The position numbers were made by a program, and so were the translations under genes. Below, piece after piece: positions 17,666 to 25,699 of a DNA stretch of 64,000 nucleotides; the stretch's first letter is position 1; every line of letters begins with the position of its first letter. Under the pieces are notes generated by a model that saw nothing but the letters and a program-made list of their open reading frames with translations, did no database searches and was not told where the DNA came from. This DNA is from Telmatospirillum siberiense (GTDB lineage: Bacteria; Pseudomonadota; Alphaproteobacteria; Rhodospirillales; Magnetospirillaceae), in the NCBI RefSeq assembly GCF_002845745.1, contig NZ_PIUM01000001.1, positions 124,001-188,000 on the forward strand. Direction: 5' to 3'.

Positions 17666-18351
17666 GCGGTGTTCGCTACGCCCTTTATTTCGCCCCCGAG
17701 GACGAGAGTCCTCTGGCCCGGTTCGGCTGGGGGTGGCTGGGACGCCGGCCCGATATGCCGACGCCGCTGGCGCTGCCCTGCGTGGGGCTGGACCCGGCGC
17801 GGCAGGAACAGGTGGTCGCCGAGGCGCGCAACTATGGTTTCCACGCCACCCTGAAACCGCCCTTCCACCTGGCGGAGGACGCCAGCCGCGAGGCGCTGTG
17901 CGATCTGGCGGCCGGCTTCGCGGCCAGACGCCGGCCCTTTGAGGAGGTTTTCTCCCTCGCCGAGTTGCATGGTTTTCTGGCGGTGCGCCCTGCCCAGCCG
18001 TCGGCCGCCATCGCGTCGCTGGCCGACGATTGCGTCCTCCATTTCGACCGTTTCCGTGCCCCGCCCAGTCCGGCCGAGCGCCAAAGGCGCCTCAGCCAAC
18101 CCTTGAACGAGCGGCAGAAGGCCTATGTGGACGCCTGGGGCTACCCCTACGTCTTCGAGGAATTCCGCTTTCATATGACGCTGACCTGTCGCCTGGATGA
18201 GGCGGAACGTGCCATCTACCGGCCCATCCTCGAAGACCTGGCCCGGCCGGCCCTGGCCGAACCGGTGGCCTTCCGCTCGCTCTGCCTTTTCGAACAGCCG
18301 GCGCCCGGGGCGCCTTTCGTTTTGAGCCGTCGCTTTCCGTTCGGGGACTAA
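17662..18351 (+). CDS. DUF1045 phosphonate-cluster protein, 2H-phosphoesterase-like
   Basis: The 229-residue product matches the DUF1045 family found in phosphonate operons. It has the two histidine motifs of 2H phosphoesterases: YGFHATLKPPFHL near residues 54-66 and FRFHMTLTCRL near 170-180. This fold usually opens cyclic phosphodiesters or 2',5' bonds. Because no phnP (the cyclic phosphate phosphodiesterase of the C-P lyase pathway) is visible, this protein may do that job; this is inference. It is translationally coupled to the second phnM by an ATGA overlap. Its TAA stop lies at the edge of a dispersed repeat. Confidence 0.85.
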   Translation: MSGVRYALYFAPEDESPLARFGWGWLGRRPDMPTPLALPCVGLDPARQEQVVAEARNYGFHATLKPPFHLAEDASREALCDLAAGFAARRRPFEEVFSLAELHGFLAVRPAQPSAAIASLADDCVLHFDRFRAPPSPAERQRRLSQPLNERQKAYVDAWGYPYVFEEFRFHMTLTCRLDEAERAIYRPILEDLARPALAEPVAFRSLCLFEQPAPGAPFVLSRRFPFGD

Positions 18352-18478
18352 GGGCTTGTCGCGAAATAATCGCTCCAAACCCTAAGATTCCCTATGACGC
18401 CTGCGCTCCGCTACGGCGGGCTCAAACGCCGCTCCGGCTTAAGGGCCTGTTGATTCGATAATTTATGAACAGGCCCTA
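18350..18478. repeat. Dispersed intergenic repeat, copy A, with terminator hairpin
   Basis: This 129-base element fills the gap between two convergent genes and touches both stop codons. It contains agggcttgtcgcgaaataat, cgcctgcgctccgcta and cgccgctccggcttaagggc, shared with the copies at 27103-27230 and 56888-56985 (inverted orientation) and in part at 5229-5296. Its end forms a perfect 9-bp hairpin, gggcctgtt (18443-18451) and aacaggccc (18468-18476), probably a terminator for both genes. Confidence 0.7.
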
Positions 18479-19549
18479 ATCCCCCCGCTCCGGCGGATAA
18501 CGATGTCGCCCGCCTTGCCAATCCTCCACCCGATCACCGTCCAGATAGACCGGTCCGATCGGCGCCTTGCCGTGGCCGCCGGGGATGTCCAGAACGTAAG
18601 AGGGTTGGCACAGGCCCGAGACGCGGCCGCGCAAATGGCGCATGAGGTCCTGGCCCGCCGCGATGGGGACGCGGAAATGATCGGTGCCGTGGGCGAGGTC
18701 GAGGTGGTGCAGGTAATAGGGTTTGATGCGCGCGGCGACGAGGGCGCGCATCAGCTCTTCCAGGGCCGCCGGACTGTCGTTGACGTCTTTTAGCAGGACG
18801 GTCTGACTGATCAGCGGAATGCCGGCGCGGGTCAGGCGGCGGCAGGCGGCGCGTGCCGCCTCGCTTAATTCGCGGGCGTGGTTGCAATGAACGGCGACCC
18901 AAAGGGCCGTCTCGGACTGAAGGGCGTCGAGCAGTGGTTGGCCGATGCGGTCCGGGTCGCTGACCGGCACCCGGCTATGGAAGCGGATGGTCCGGACATG
19001 GGTAATGGCGTCGAGCGCCCGTACCATCTCGGCCAGCCGCGATGACGGCAGCATCAGGGGGTCGCCGCCGGTGATCACCACTTCCCAGATCGTCCGGTGA
19101 GCGCGGATGTAATCGAGGGCCGCGGCCATCTCCCCGTCGCCCAGGACCGCCTCCTCGCCGCCGACCTTCTCGCGGCGGAAGCAGAAACGGCAATAGACCG
19201 GACAGTGGAGGATCGGCGTCAGCAGCACGCGGTCGGGATAACGATGGACGATGCCTTTCACGGGGGAATGGCTGTCGTCTCCGATCGGGTCGGCGCGTTC
19301 CGCCGGGGTGGCCGTCAATTCACGGGTGTCGGGAATGAACTGTCGGGCGATCGGGTCGTTCGGATCGGTCGGATCGATCAGGTCGGCCAGGGCAGGGGTG
19401 ATGGCGACGGCGTAGCGTTCGGCCACCGCCTCGATCTCCGCCATCCGGGGGGCGGGGGCCAGGCCCGCCGCCGCGATATCTGTCGCCGTGCGCAGCGTTC
19501 GACGGCGCGCCGCGGCGGGATGGGGGGCCGGCGGATGGGATGGAGTCAT
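18476..19549 (-). CDS. epmB: EF-P lysine 2,3-aminomutase EpmB (KamA-like radical SAM)
   Basis: EpmB converts L-alpha-lysine to beta-lysine, which EpmA attaches to elongation factor P. The 357-residue product has the radical-SAM cluster CPVYCRFC (C-x3-C-x2-C), the EVVITGGDPLMLP segment and QTVLLKDVNDS. PYYLHHLDLAHGTDHFRVPI is the PLP/substrate region of the KamA family. EpmB proteins are shorter than true lysine aminomutases, as here. It is divergent from epmA, 73 bases apart, which supports the EF-P assignment; efp itself is not in the window. Confidence 0.9.
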   Translation of the reverse strand: MTPSHPPAPHPAAARRRTLRTATDIAAAGLAPAPRMAEIEAVAERYAVAITPALADLIDPTDPNDPIARQFIPDTRELTATPAERADPIGDDSHSPVKGIVHRYPDRVLLTPILHCPVYCRFCFRREKVGGEEAVLGDGEMAAALDYIRAHRTIWEVVITGGDPLMLPSSRLAEMVRALDAITHVRTIRFHSRVPVSDPDRIGQPLLDALQSETALWVAVHCNHARELSEAARAACRRLTRAGIPLISQTVLLKDVNDSPAALEELMRALVAARIKPYYLHHLDLAHGTDHFRVPIAAGQDLMRHLRGRVSGLCQPSYVLDIPGGHGKAPIGPVYLDGDRVEDWQGGRHRYPPERGD

Positions 19550-19622
19550 GAGTTACTGCCTCTGGCTGGGACGCTTAAGTTTCGGCATAGTGGCGCCGCA
19601 TTCAGTCATATAAGGAAAAGTC

Positions 19623-20669
19623 ATGTCCGGCAAAGAGTGGTGGCGGCCGGAGGATTTCGCCCTCCGCCAGCCGACCTTGTTGGCCCGTGCCCGCATCATG
19701 GCGGCTATTCGCGGTTTTTTCGGGAATCGCGGCTTCGTCGAGGTGGAGACGCCCTGCCTGCAACGGTCTCCCGGGCTCGAACCCCACATCATGGCGCTGT
19801 CCACCGAACTCGCCGAACCGTTCGGCGCGTCCCGCCAGAAACTTTATCTGCATACCTCGCCCGAGTTCGCCATGAAGAAGCTTCTGGTGGCGGGCATGCC
19901 GCGGATCTTTCAATTCGCCCATGTCTGGCGCGACGCCGAGCGTTCCCCCACCCATCATCCCGAATTCACCATGCTCGAATGGTATCGCGCCGGGGCCGGC
20001 TACGAAGCCCTGATGGAAGACTGCGCGGCGATCATGGCCTCGGCCGCCCGAGCGGTGCCGGCCGGTGAATTCCGTCGGGGGGATCGCCGTTGCGATCCCT
20101 TCGCCGCCCCGCGCAAGCTTTCCGTCGCCGAGGCGTTTTTCGAATACAGCGATATCGATCTGCTGGCCAGCATCGACGATCCGACACGGCCGGACGTCCG
20201 TGTTCTCGCCACCGCCGCCCGGGAGCGCGGCCTGCATGTCGGCGAGACCGACAGTTGGGAAGATGTGTTCTTCCGCGTCATGATGGAGCGCATCGAGCCA
20301 TTCCTGGGTGATGGCGTGCCGCTGATCCTGCACGATTACCCGGTGCCGCTGGCCGCCTTGTCCCGTCCCCGTCCCGATGACCCCCGCCTGGCCGAGCGTT
20401 TCGAGCTCTACGCCTGCGGCGTCGAATTGGCCAATGGCTTCGGAGAGTTGACCGACGCCGCCGAACAGCGGCGCCGTTTCGAGGCCGACATGGATCTGAA
20501 GGAACGTCTCTACGGCGTGCGCTATCCCGTCGACGAGGATTTCCTGGCGGCGTTGGAACTGGGACTGCCCGACTGCGCCGGTATCGCCCTGGGCGTCGAT
20601 CGACTGGTCATGCTGGCCACCGGCTCCCTGGCCATCGACGATGTCCTGTGGGCGCCGGTGGTGGGTTAG
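19623..20669 (+). CDS. epmA: Elongation factor P--(R)-beta-lysine ligase EpmA
   Basis: EpmA (PoxA/GenX) is a lysyl-tRNA synthetase paralogue lacking the anticodon-binding domain; it charges EF-P with beta-lysine. The 348-residue product shows class II synthetase motifs: motif 2 RIFQFAHVWRDAERSPTHHP, with EFTMLEWYRAGA, and motif 3 AGIALGVDRLVMLATG. The N-terminus goes straight into the catalytic domain, giving the expected short length. It pairs with the divergent epmB. Confidence 0.94.
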   Translation: MSGKEWWRPEDFALRQPTLLARARIMAAIRGFFGNRGFVEVETPCLQRSPGLEPHIMALSTELAEPFGASRQKLYLHTSPEFAMKKLLVAGMPRIFQFAHVWRDAERSPTHHPEFTMLEWYRAGAGYEALMEDCAAIMASAARAVPAGEFRRGDRRCDPFAAPRKLSVAEAFFEYSDIDLLASIDDPTRPDVRVLATAARERGLHVGETDSWEDVFFRVMMERIEPFLGDGVPLILHDYPVPLAALSRPRPDDPRLAERFELYACGVELANGFGELTDAAEQRRRFEADMDLKERLYGVRYPVDEDFLAALELGLPDCAGIALGVDRLVMLATGSLAIDDVLWAPVVG

Positions 20670-20677
20670 GGAAAGGG

Positions 20678-21259
20678 TTATTCGCCTTTGAACAGCCGGT
20701 TGAAGCCGGCGACGGCCGCGGCGGCGCCTTCCGGATGGGCCCAGACGCCGGCCGAGACGGCGAGAAAATCGGCACCGGCTTCGATCAGGGGTTGTGCATT
20801 GTCCAGGGTGATGCCGCCGATTGCGACGCAAGGGATCTCCATCAAACCCGACCACCAGGATAGAAGGCCCGGATCTGCGTGATGCGAAGCCTCCTTGGTC
20901 GTCGTCGGATAGAAGGCGCCGAAGGCCACGTAGTCGGCGCCCTGCTCGCCGGCAATCATCGCCAAGTGCCGCGAATCGTGACAGGTGACCCCGACGATGG
21001 CGTTGGGGCCGACGGCGTTCCGGGCCTGGGCATAGGTGCCGTCCTCTTGGCCGATGTGCACGCCGTCGCAACCGGTTTCGAAGGCCAGGTCGGGGCGATC
21101 GTTCAGGATGAAGGCGACGCCGCGCTTTTGCGCTTCCGGCCGCAGCACATCGATGATCCGGCACAGGGCGTCATCGTCCAGATCCTTCACCCGAAGCTGG
21201 ATGCAGGCCACGTCGCCTGCCTCCAGAGCCGAGATCATGGTTTTTGAAAAGGTCTTCAC
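20678..21259 (-). CDS. thiE: Thiamine-phosphate synthase ThiE
   Basis: ThiE joins the thiazole and pyrimidine halves of thiamine. The product has the family landmarks [36 protein letters not shown] with [24 protein letters not shown] (the usual serine after GVS is a threonine here) and [14 protein letters not shown]. The GTG at 21259 is the first canonical start in the frame. However, the frame continues upstream through [13 protein letters not shown], which is the conserved first beta-strand of the TIM barrel. The true start is therefore probably further upstream, perhaps an ATT at 21308-21310, two bases after the fba stop, with GGGGA nine bases before it. Translational coupling to fba is likely. 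Confidence 0.85.
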   Translation of the reverse strand: MKTFSKTMISALEAGDVACIQLRVKDLDDDALCRIIDVLRPEAQKRGVAFILNDRPDLAFETGCDGVHIGQEDGTYAQARNAVGPNAIVGVTCHDSRHLAMIAGEQGADYVAFGAFYPTTTKEASHHADPGLLSWWSGLMEIPCVAIGGITLDNAQPLIEAGADFLAVSAGVWAHPEGAAAAVAGFNRLFKGE

Positions 21260-21311
21260 GTCCTCCAGGTTTGGCGGCGTGATCAGATAAAGGCGGCTGT
21301 TGGTCGGAATT

Positions 21312-22259
21312 TCAGGTTTTCCCCAGATAAATGTCGATGATGGCGTTCAGCATGGCGAGCGCCTTGTCGCGCGGGCGTTGAAACGTGTTGCGTCCGATGA
21401 TCGATCCGAACCCTCCGCCATCGCGAATGGCCCGGATGCCGTCGAAAAGCGCAGCCTCGTCGTTGGTGGCGGCGCCACCGGAGAATATCACGATCCGGCG
21501 TCCCTGGAAGCAGGACTGCACCACGTGGCGGATGCGCTCGGTCAGGGTGGCGATCGGGACGGCGGTTTTTTCATAGACCTTGCGGGCCGCCTCCTGTTCG
21601 AGATCGGCGGTGGGCAGCTTCACCTTGATGATGTGGGCGCCGAGCAGGGCCGCCATGTGGGCGCCATAGGCGATGACGTCCATCGCGGTTTCGCCGGAGG
21701 CCGACAGGGCGCCGCCGCGCGGATAGCTCCAGACGACGACGGCCAATCCCGCCGATTTGGCTTCGGCGGCCAAATCGCGCAGATCCTCGAACATGGCATA
21801 GGCCTCGTCCGATCCGGGATAGATGGTGAAGCCGATGGCCGAGCATCCGAGGCGCAGGGCATCATCGACGCCGGCCGTCACCGCCTGGGTGGCGGCCTGT
21901 TTTTCCCGAGAGAGGGAATTGGCGCTGTTGACCTTGAGGATCGTCGGGATCTGTCCGGCGAAACTGGCGGCTCCCGCTTCCAGCATACCCAGCGGAGCCG
22001 CGTAGGCCGACAAGCCGGCGTCGATTGCCAGTTGAAAATGGTAATGCGGGTCATAGGCGGCGGGATTGACGGCGAAACTTCTGGCCGGTCCATGTTCGAA
22101 GCCCTGATCGACCGGCAGGATGACCAGCTTGCCGGTCCCGCCCAATCGCCCATGCAGAAGCAGGCGGGCGAGGTTTGTCTTGGTGCCGGGGTTATCGCTT
22201 TCGTAATTATCGAGGATGTGCCTGACGCGACCGATATCCGGGACGGATTGTGCATTCAT
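21312..22259 (-). CDS. fbaB: Class I fructose-bisphosphate aldolase (DhnA/FbaB type)
   Basis: The enzyme cleaves fructose 1,6-bisphosphate to two triose phosphates through a lysine Schiff base. The 315-residue product contains [20 protein letters not shown] and [27 protein letters not shown] holds the likely Schiff-base lysine, and [14 protein letters not shown] is the phosphate-binding region. I chose the ATG at 22259 because GGAG lies about 12 bases upstream; an earlier ATG lacks a site. It is followed directly by thiE with no real gap. Confidence 0.9.
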   Translation of the reverse strand: MNAQSVPDIGRVRHILDNYESDNPGTKTNLARLLLHGRLGGTGKLVILPVDQGFEHGPARSFAVNPAAYDPHYHFQLAIDAGLSAYAAPLGMLEAGAASFAGQIPTILKVNSANSLSREKQAATQAVTAGVDDALRLGCSAIGFTIYPGSDEAYAMFEDLRDLAAEAKSAGLAVVVWSYPRGGALSASGETAMDVIAYGAHMAALLGAHIIKVKLPTADLEQEAARKVYEKTAVPIATLTERIRHVVQSCFQGRRIVIFSGGAATNDEAALFDGIRAIRDGGGFGSIIGRNTFQRPRDKALAMLNAIIDIYLGKT

Positions 22260-22353
22260 GGCGGGGGCTCCAAGGGGAAGAGGGATCCCTTGGCACTTGG
22301 TCCACCGCTTGTGCCGTTGCAACGGCCTTCGCGAAAACGACCGGTTCTTTTAC

Positions 22354-22605
22354 TTATCCCCGCTTGAGCGCCGTCCTGGTTTTGGCGACCAGCGTCAGAA
22401 GGTCTCTCATGTCGATGCCGTCGCAGGCCAACAGGCGGGCCATGATGGGATCGTCGAGCAGTTCATCGAGCGTGGGTTCGTGATCACCGACGAAACGGTC
22501 CGGCGTGCAAAGGCTGCTGTGGGGGATGGGTGGCAGGGCGGTTGGATGGCGCAGCGAATGCCCGGTACTTTTCGGGATGGCGGATATGCAGGCGGCTGGC
22601 GTCAT
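22354..22605 (-). CDS. Small hypothetical protein
   Basis: An 83-residue protein with no recognised domain. The start is supported by an excellent ribosome site (GGAGGACAG) directly before the ATG at 22605. The N-terminal half is rich in Pro, Ser and Cys. The C-terminal half, PTLDELLDDPIMARLLACDG followed by IDMRDLLTLVAKTRTAL, is a likely pair of helices resembling short conserved alphaproteobacterial proteins. It ends about 95 bases upstream of the aldolase start and may be cotranscribed with it. Confidence 0.6.
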   Translation of the reverse strand: MTPAACISAIPKSTGHSLRHPTALPPIPHSSLCTPDRFVGDHEPTLDELLDDPIMARLLACDGIDMRDLLTLVAKTRTALKRG

Positions 22606-22715
22606 TTCTGTCCTCCACGCGGTCGGAAAGCGGCAAAGTCGCCGAGGCGGCGTCGCCACATACTGCGGCGTGCGTCTTATAAGCCGGTTCGGCCGGCCAT
22701 CGGCATGACTTTATC

Positions 22716-23165
22716 TTAATCGTTTTGTGGCGGTTCGATGACGCTTGCCCTCGGATCCCGTCCGGTTCCGGTGAAAGAGGCGCGGCATGCCGCCAGCGGG
22801 TCGGGATGATTCCTCAAATCCAGGGCATCGTCGGGAATCGTCGGGGCTAGGCAGGCACCGGTTTGCGCTGCGACGTCGGCTATTTTGGCGAGAACGGCCG
22901 GAGGGGCATCGAGACTCACCGCCTCGACCCCGCCCCGGAGAGCCGCAAGGGCCAAGCCGCAGGCCGTGCCGCAATCGAGAACGGCCAGACATTGTGCCGA
23001 GGGGTGTCGTCGCCGGGCGTCTTCGATCATCGCCAGGAAATAGCCGGCGCCAAGGCTTTGCGCGGCGACGGCGGAAGAATGGAGTATGGGGTGGACGCCC
23101 GTCTCCTCCGCCGCTTCCAGGGCCGCGAGGGTATCGGCGGGAGTATGGACGATGACATGAAGCAT
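22716..23165 (-). CDS. Hypothetical protein in the purine cluster
   Basis: A 149-residue protein I do not recognise. It begins MLHVIVHTPADTLAALEAAE and has an alternating alpha/beta pattern, with PSAQCLAVLDCGTACGLALA and a GGVEAVSLDAPP loop suggesting a small Rossmann- or TIM-like fold. Several cysteines are conserved-looking (QC, DCGTAC, GAC). It follows purS on the same strand, where many alphaproteobacteria have purQ, but it does not resemble a glutaminase. The start could also be 12 codons upstream; no clear ribosome site decides it. Confidence 0.6.
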   Translation of the reverse strand: MLHVIVHTPADTLAALEAAEETGVHPILHSSAVAAQSLGAGYFLAMIEDARRRHPSAQCLAVLDCGTACGLALAALRGGVEAVSLDAPPAVLAKIADVAAQTGACLAPTIPDDALDLRNHPDPLAACRASFTGTGRDPRASVIEPPQND

Positions 23166-23235
23166 GGACGAAGCATGCCATCTTCCAGGATCAGATGGCA
23201 TGCCTTGCCTGGGAAAAAGACGTGGCGCGGCTGGA

Positions 23236-23478
23236 TCAGCCTTCCAGATCGACGCGATAATTTTCGATCACGGTATTGGCCAGCAGGCCTTTGCACATCT
23301 GTTCGACAGCGCTCTTCGCCTTGGCCGGGTCCGTTTCCGCCAGTTCGAGTTCGATGAACTTGCCCTGGCGCACATTGTCGACACCGGCGAAGCCAAGCGA
23401 AGAGAGAGCGTGCTGAACCGCTTTTCCCTGCGGATCGAGAACGCCGGACTTGAGGGTGATATGAACCTTGGCTTTCAC
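23236..23478 (-). CDS. purS: Phosphoribosylformylglycinamidine synthase subunit PurS
   Basis: PurS is the small bridging subunit of the three-part FGAM synthase (PurL, PurQ, PurS). The 80-residue product begins VKAKVHITLKSGVLDPQGKA, followed by VQHALSSLGF and VRQGKFIELEL, the standard PurS pattern. The start is a GTG at 23478 with ribosome site AAGGAAG. It lies 12 bases after purC. The usual third gene purQ is not next to it. Confidence 0.93.
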   Translation of the reverse strand: MKAKVHITLKSGVLDPQGKAVQHALSSLGFAGVDNVRQGKFIELELAETDPAKAKSAVEQMCKGLLANTVIENYRVDLEG

Positions 23479-23489
23479 GATATGCTTCC

Positions 23490-24254
23490 TTATTGAACGG
23501 TTTCCGGACCTTTGAAATCGCGTGGGCCGCCTTCGGGCAGAATGCCCAGCCGGCGCGCCACTTCCTGATATGCCTCTTCGACCCCGCCCATATCCCGGCG
23601 GAAACGATCCTTGTCCATCTTTTCGCCGGATTTGAAATCCCAAAGACGGCAATTGTCGGGGCTGATCTCGTCGGCGAGGACGATCTGCATGTCGTCACCG
23701 CTGTAAAGGCGGCCGAATTCCAGCTTGAAATCGACGAGGCGGATGCCGACACCGAGAAACAGGCCGGTCAGGAAATCGTTGATGCGCAGGGATAGCGCCA
23801 TCAGGTCGTCGAGATCCTGGACGGTGGCCCAGCCGAAGGCGGTGATATGCTCTTCCGAAACCATCGGGTCGTTCAATTCGTCCGACTTGTAATAATATTC
23901 GACGATCGAGCGCGGCAGGGGAGTGCCTTCGGGAATACCGAAGCGTTGGCTGAGCGAACCGGCGGCGACATTGCGGATCACCACTTCGAGCGGGATGATC
24001 TCGACCTCGCGCACCAGCTGTTCGCGCATGTTGAGGCGGCGGACGAAATGGGTGGGAATACCGACCTCGCCCAGGCGCAGCATCAGATATTCCGAGATGC
24101 GGTTGTTCAGCACGCCTTTGCCGGTGATGGTCCCCTTCTTCTTGTTGTTGAAGGCGGTGGCATCATCCTTGAAGTACTGCACGAGGGTGCCGGGTTCCGG
24201 GCCTTCGAAGAGGACCTTCGCCTTTCCCTCGTAAATTTGCTTGCGTCTGGCCAT
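23490..24254 (-). CDS. purC: Phosphoribosylaminoimidazole-succinocarboxamide synthase PurC
   Basis: SAICAR synthetase joins aspartate to CAIR with ATP in purine synthesis. The 254-residue product starts [20 protein letters not shown] and contains [19 protein letters not shown], the ATP site, and [30 protein letters not shown] and [14 protein letters not shown] are the catalytic region. Length and order are normal. It heads the purC-purS transcript. Confidence 0.97.
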   Translation of the reverse strand: MARRKQIYEGKAKVLFEGPEPGTLVQYFKDDATAFNNKKKGTITGKGVLNNRISEYLMLRLGEVGIPTHFVRRLNMREQLVREVEIIPLEVVIRNVAAGSLSQRFGIPEGTPLPRSIVEYYYKSDELNDPMVSEEHITAFGWATVQDLDDLMALSLRINDFLTGLFLGVGIRLVDFKLEFGRLYSGDDMQIVLADEISPDNCRLWDFKSGEKMDKDRFRRDMGGVEEAYQEVARRLGILPEGGPRDFKGPETVQ

Positions 24255-24323
24255 GCTCTGAATTCCGGCATAAGAGTATGTGCTTAAAGCGAATTCGTCG
24301 CCTTGATGTCCTTAAGCACCAAA

Positions 24324-24350
24324 GGACCGGTACGCTTGGCGTCCGGTCCC
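24324..24350 (-). terminator. Terminator candidate after the NRDE gene
   Basis: Arms ggaccgg and ccggtcc, extended by ACG/CGT around a 5-base loop with one bulged T. Read on the minus strand the stem is followed by TTTGG. It lies downstream of the NRDE gene and upstream of purC. Confidence 0.4.
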
Positions 24351-24461
24351 TTCAAGATATTTACGCTCCATATAGCAGGCGCGCCCCGCCAGTACAACAA
24401 CCTCCGCCCCGTTCCACGGGCGTGGCAGCCCTGCGGAGGCGGTTTTGCACGTCCGTTCTCG

Positions 24462-25208
24462 TCACAGGATGACGGGGCGGTAGCTCATTTCATCGGGAGG
24501 GCCGGGAGCGAACAGAAAAACCGGTTCGATTTCCGGTAATTCGACGGAAGGCAGGGCGATCAGAGCGGAACTTCGGGTGCCGAATCCCGTGTCGAGTTGG
24601 AAGGTCAGGCCGGCTTGCCTGTCGAGCACCCCCTGCGGCGCCCGGTTGGCCAGCAGATCTTGCCAATCGCGCCATTGACCGGCATCGGGATCGGGAACCC
24701 CGGCTGTTTGGAAACGGGGAAGAAAGGCCTTGATACGCGGGTCCGTGTCGTCGTTGACTTCCGAGGCGGTCAGCATGCTGACCCCTTCGGCCAGGGGAAC
24801 GGCGCGAACCGTTTCTCCGTCGGCTCTCAGCCAAAAAGCGTCGCGGTTGTCGGCGACGACCATGTTGAAGGGCCGGTAGGCGCCCGTGTGGAGGTGGAGC
24901 AGGGCGTCGGCGGCGTCGACCGCGTCGGCGTGGTCGAGGGCCTCGAGCACCAGCTCGCCCCGCGATCTTTTGCCCTGTTGTGGTCCCAGCGTGCCCGTGC
25001 GATTAAGAATGGCGGCCACCACCCCTTCGTCGTTGAGGCCGAGCCAGGAACCGCCGGCCAATTCGTCCAGTCCCCCGACGACGTTTTCGCGGTCGTCCCA
25101 GTGGCGGCCCGGCGGACGCCATGGCCGCCCCGTCATCTCATCGCGGTTGGCGCCGATGAGGATCGGCCAGCGGTGGTCGGGACGACGAAGGATGACGATG
25201 CTGCACAT
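24462..25208 (-). CDS. NRDE-family (TANGO2-like) protein
   Basis: The 248-residue product carries the family name motif as GANRDEMTGRPWRPP near residues 19-33, preceded by MCSIVILRRPDHRWPILIGA. It also has ENVVGGLDELAGGSWLGLND, the usual second block. These proteins are N-terminal-nucleophile-like; the second residue is cysteine, consistent with an autoprocessed nucleophile. The biochemical role is not settled in bacteria. It is a single gene on the minus strand between purC and the divergent zeta-type inhibitor gene. Confidence 0.88.
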   Translation of the reverse strand: MCSIVILRRPDHRWPILIGANRDEMTGRPWRPPGRHWDDRENVVGGLDELAGGSWLGLNDEGVVAAILNRTGTLGPQQGKRSRGELVLEALDHADAVDAADALLHLHTGAYRPFNMVVADNRDAFWLRADGETVRAVPLAEGVSMLTASEVNDDTDPRIKAFLPRFQTAGVPDPDAGQWRDWQDLLANRAPQGVLDRQAGLTFQLDTGFGTRSSALIALPSVELPEIEPVFLFAPGPPDEMSYRPVIL

Positions 25209-25339
25209 GGGCTTTCCAGGAAACCTGCGGATATCTCCGCAAGAGGGTTTGAGACAACCGCTATATTACATGGCGCTGATGTGAGATTTCCAACAGCTAT
25301 ATTACTCAATCGCGAAAAATCAGAACACTGGGGTGACGG

Positions 25340-25693
25340 ATGGGCGGTTTCGATGAGCGTGAAAAGGCCTTCGAGGCCAAATACCATCTCGACGAGGAAC
25401 TGGCTTTCAAGATCGGCGTGCGCCGCGCCAAGCTTCTCGGCCTGTGGGTGGCCGAACAGCTGGGGCTTTCGGGCGAGGCGGGGGTGGTCTATGCCCGAAA
25501 GGCCGTCGAGGCCGATCTGGGCGATTCGGCCCACGTCGGCCTGTTGGCCAAATTGCGCACGGATCTGCTGGCCGGCGGTAAGGACGCGGCGGTCGGCCGC
25601 CTCGCCGATGAATTCCATCGGCTGGAGGCGGAAGCCAGAGGTCAGATCGTCGCCGAAGTGACCGCCGGCAAGCAGGCGATCCCGCCGGAGTGA
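25340..25693 (+). CDS. ATPase inhibitor subunit zeta (DUF1476)
   Basis: The 117-residue product matches the alphaproteobacterial zeta subunit, which blocks reverse rotation of F1-ATPase. It begins MGGFDEREKAFEAKYHLDEE, the inhibitory N-terminal region. It continues LAFKIGVRRAKLLGLWVAEQ, then a four-helix domain. The ATG at 25340 follows a weak ggggtgac site. It is convergent with purB, only seven bases apart. The family is largely restricted to Alphaproteobacteria, which helps place the organism. Confidence 0.92.
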   Translation: MGGFDEREKAFEAKYHLDEELAFKIGVRRAKLLGLWVAEQLGLSGEAGVVYARKAVEADLGDSAHVGLLAKLRTDLLAGGKDAAVGRLADEFHRLEAEARGQIVAEVTAGKQAIPPE

Positions 25694-25699
25694 TGATGC

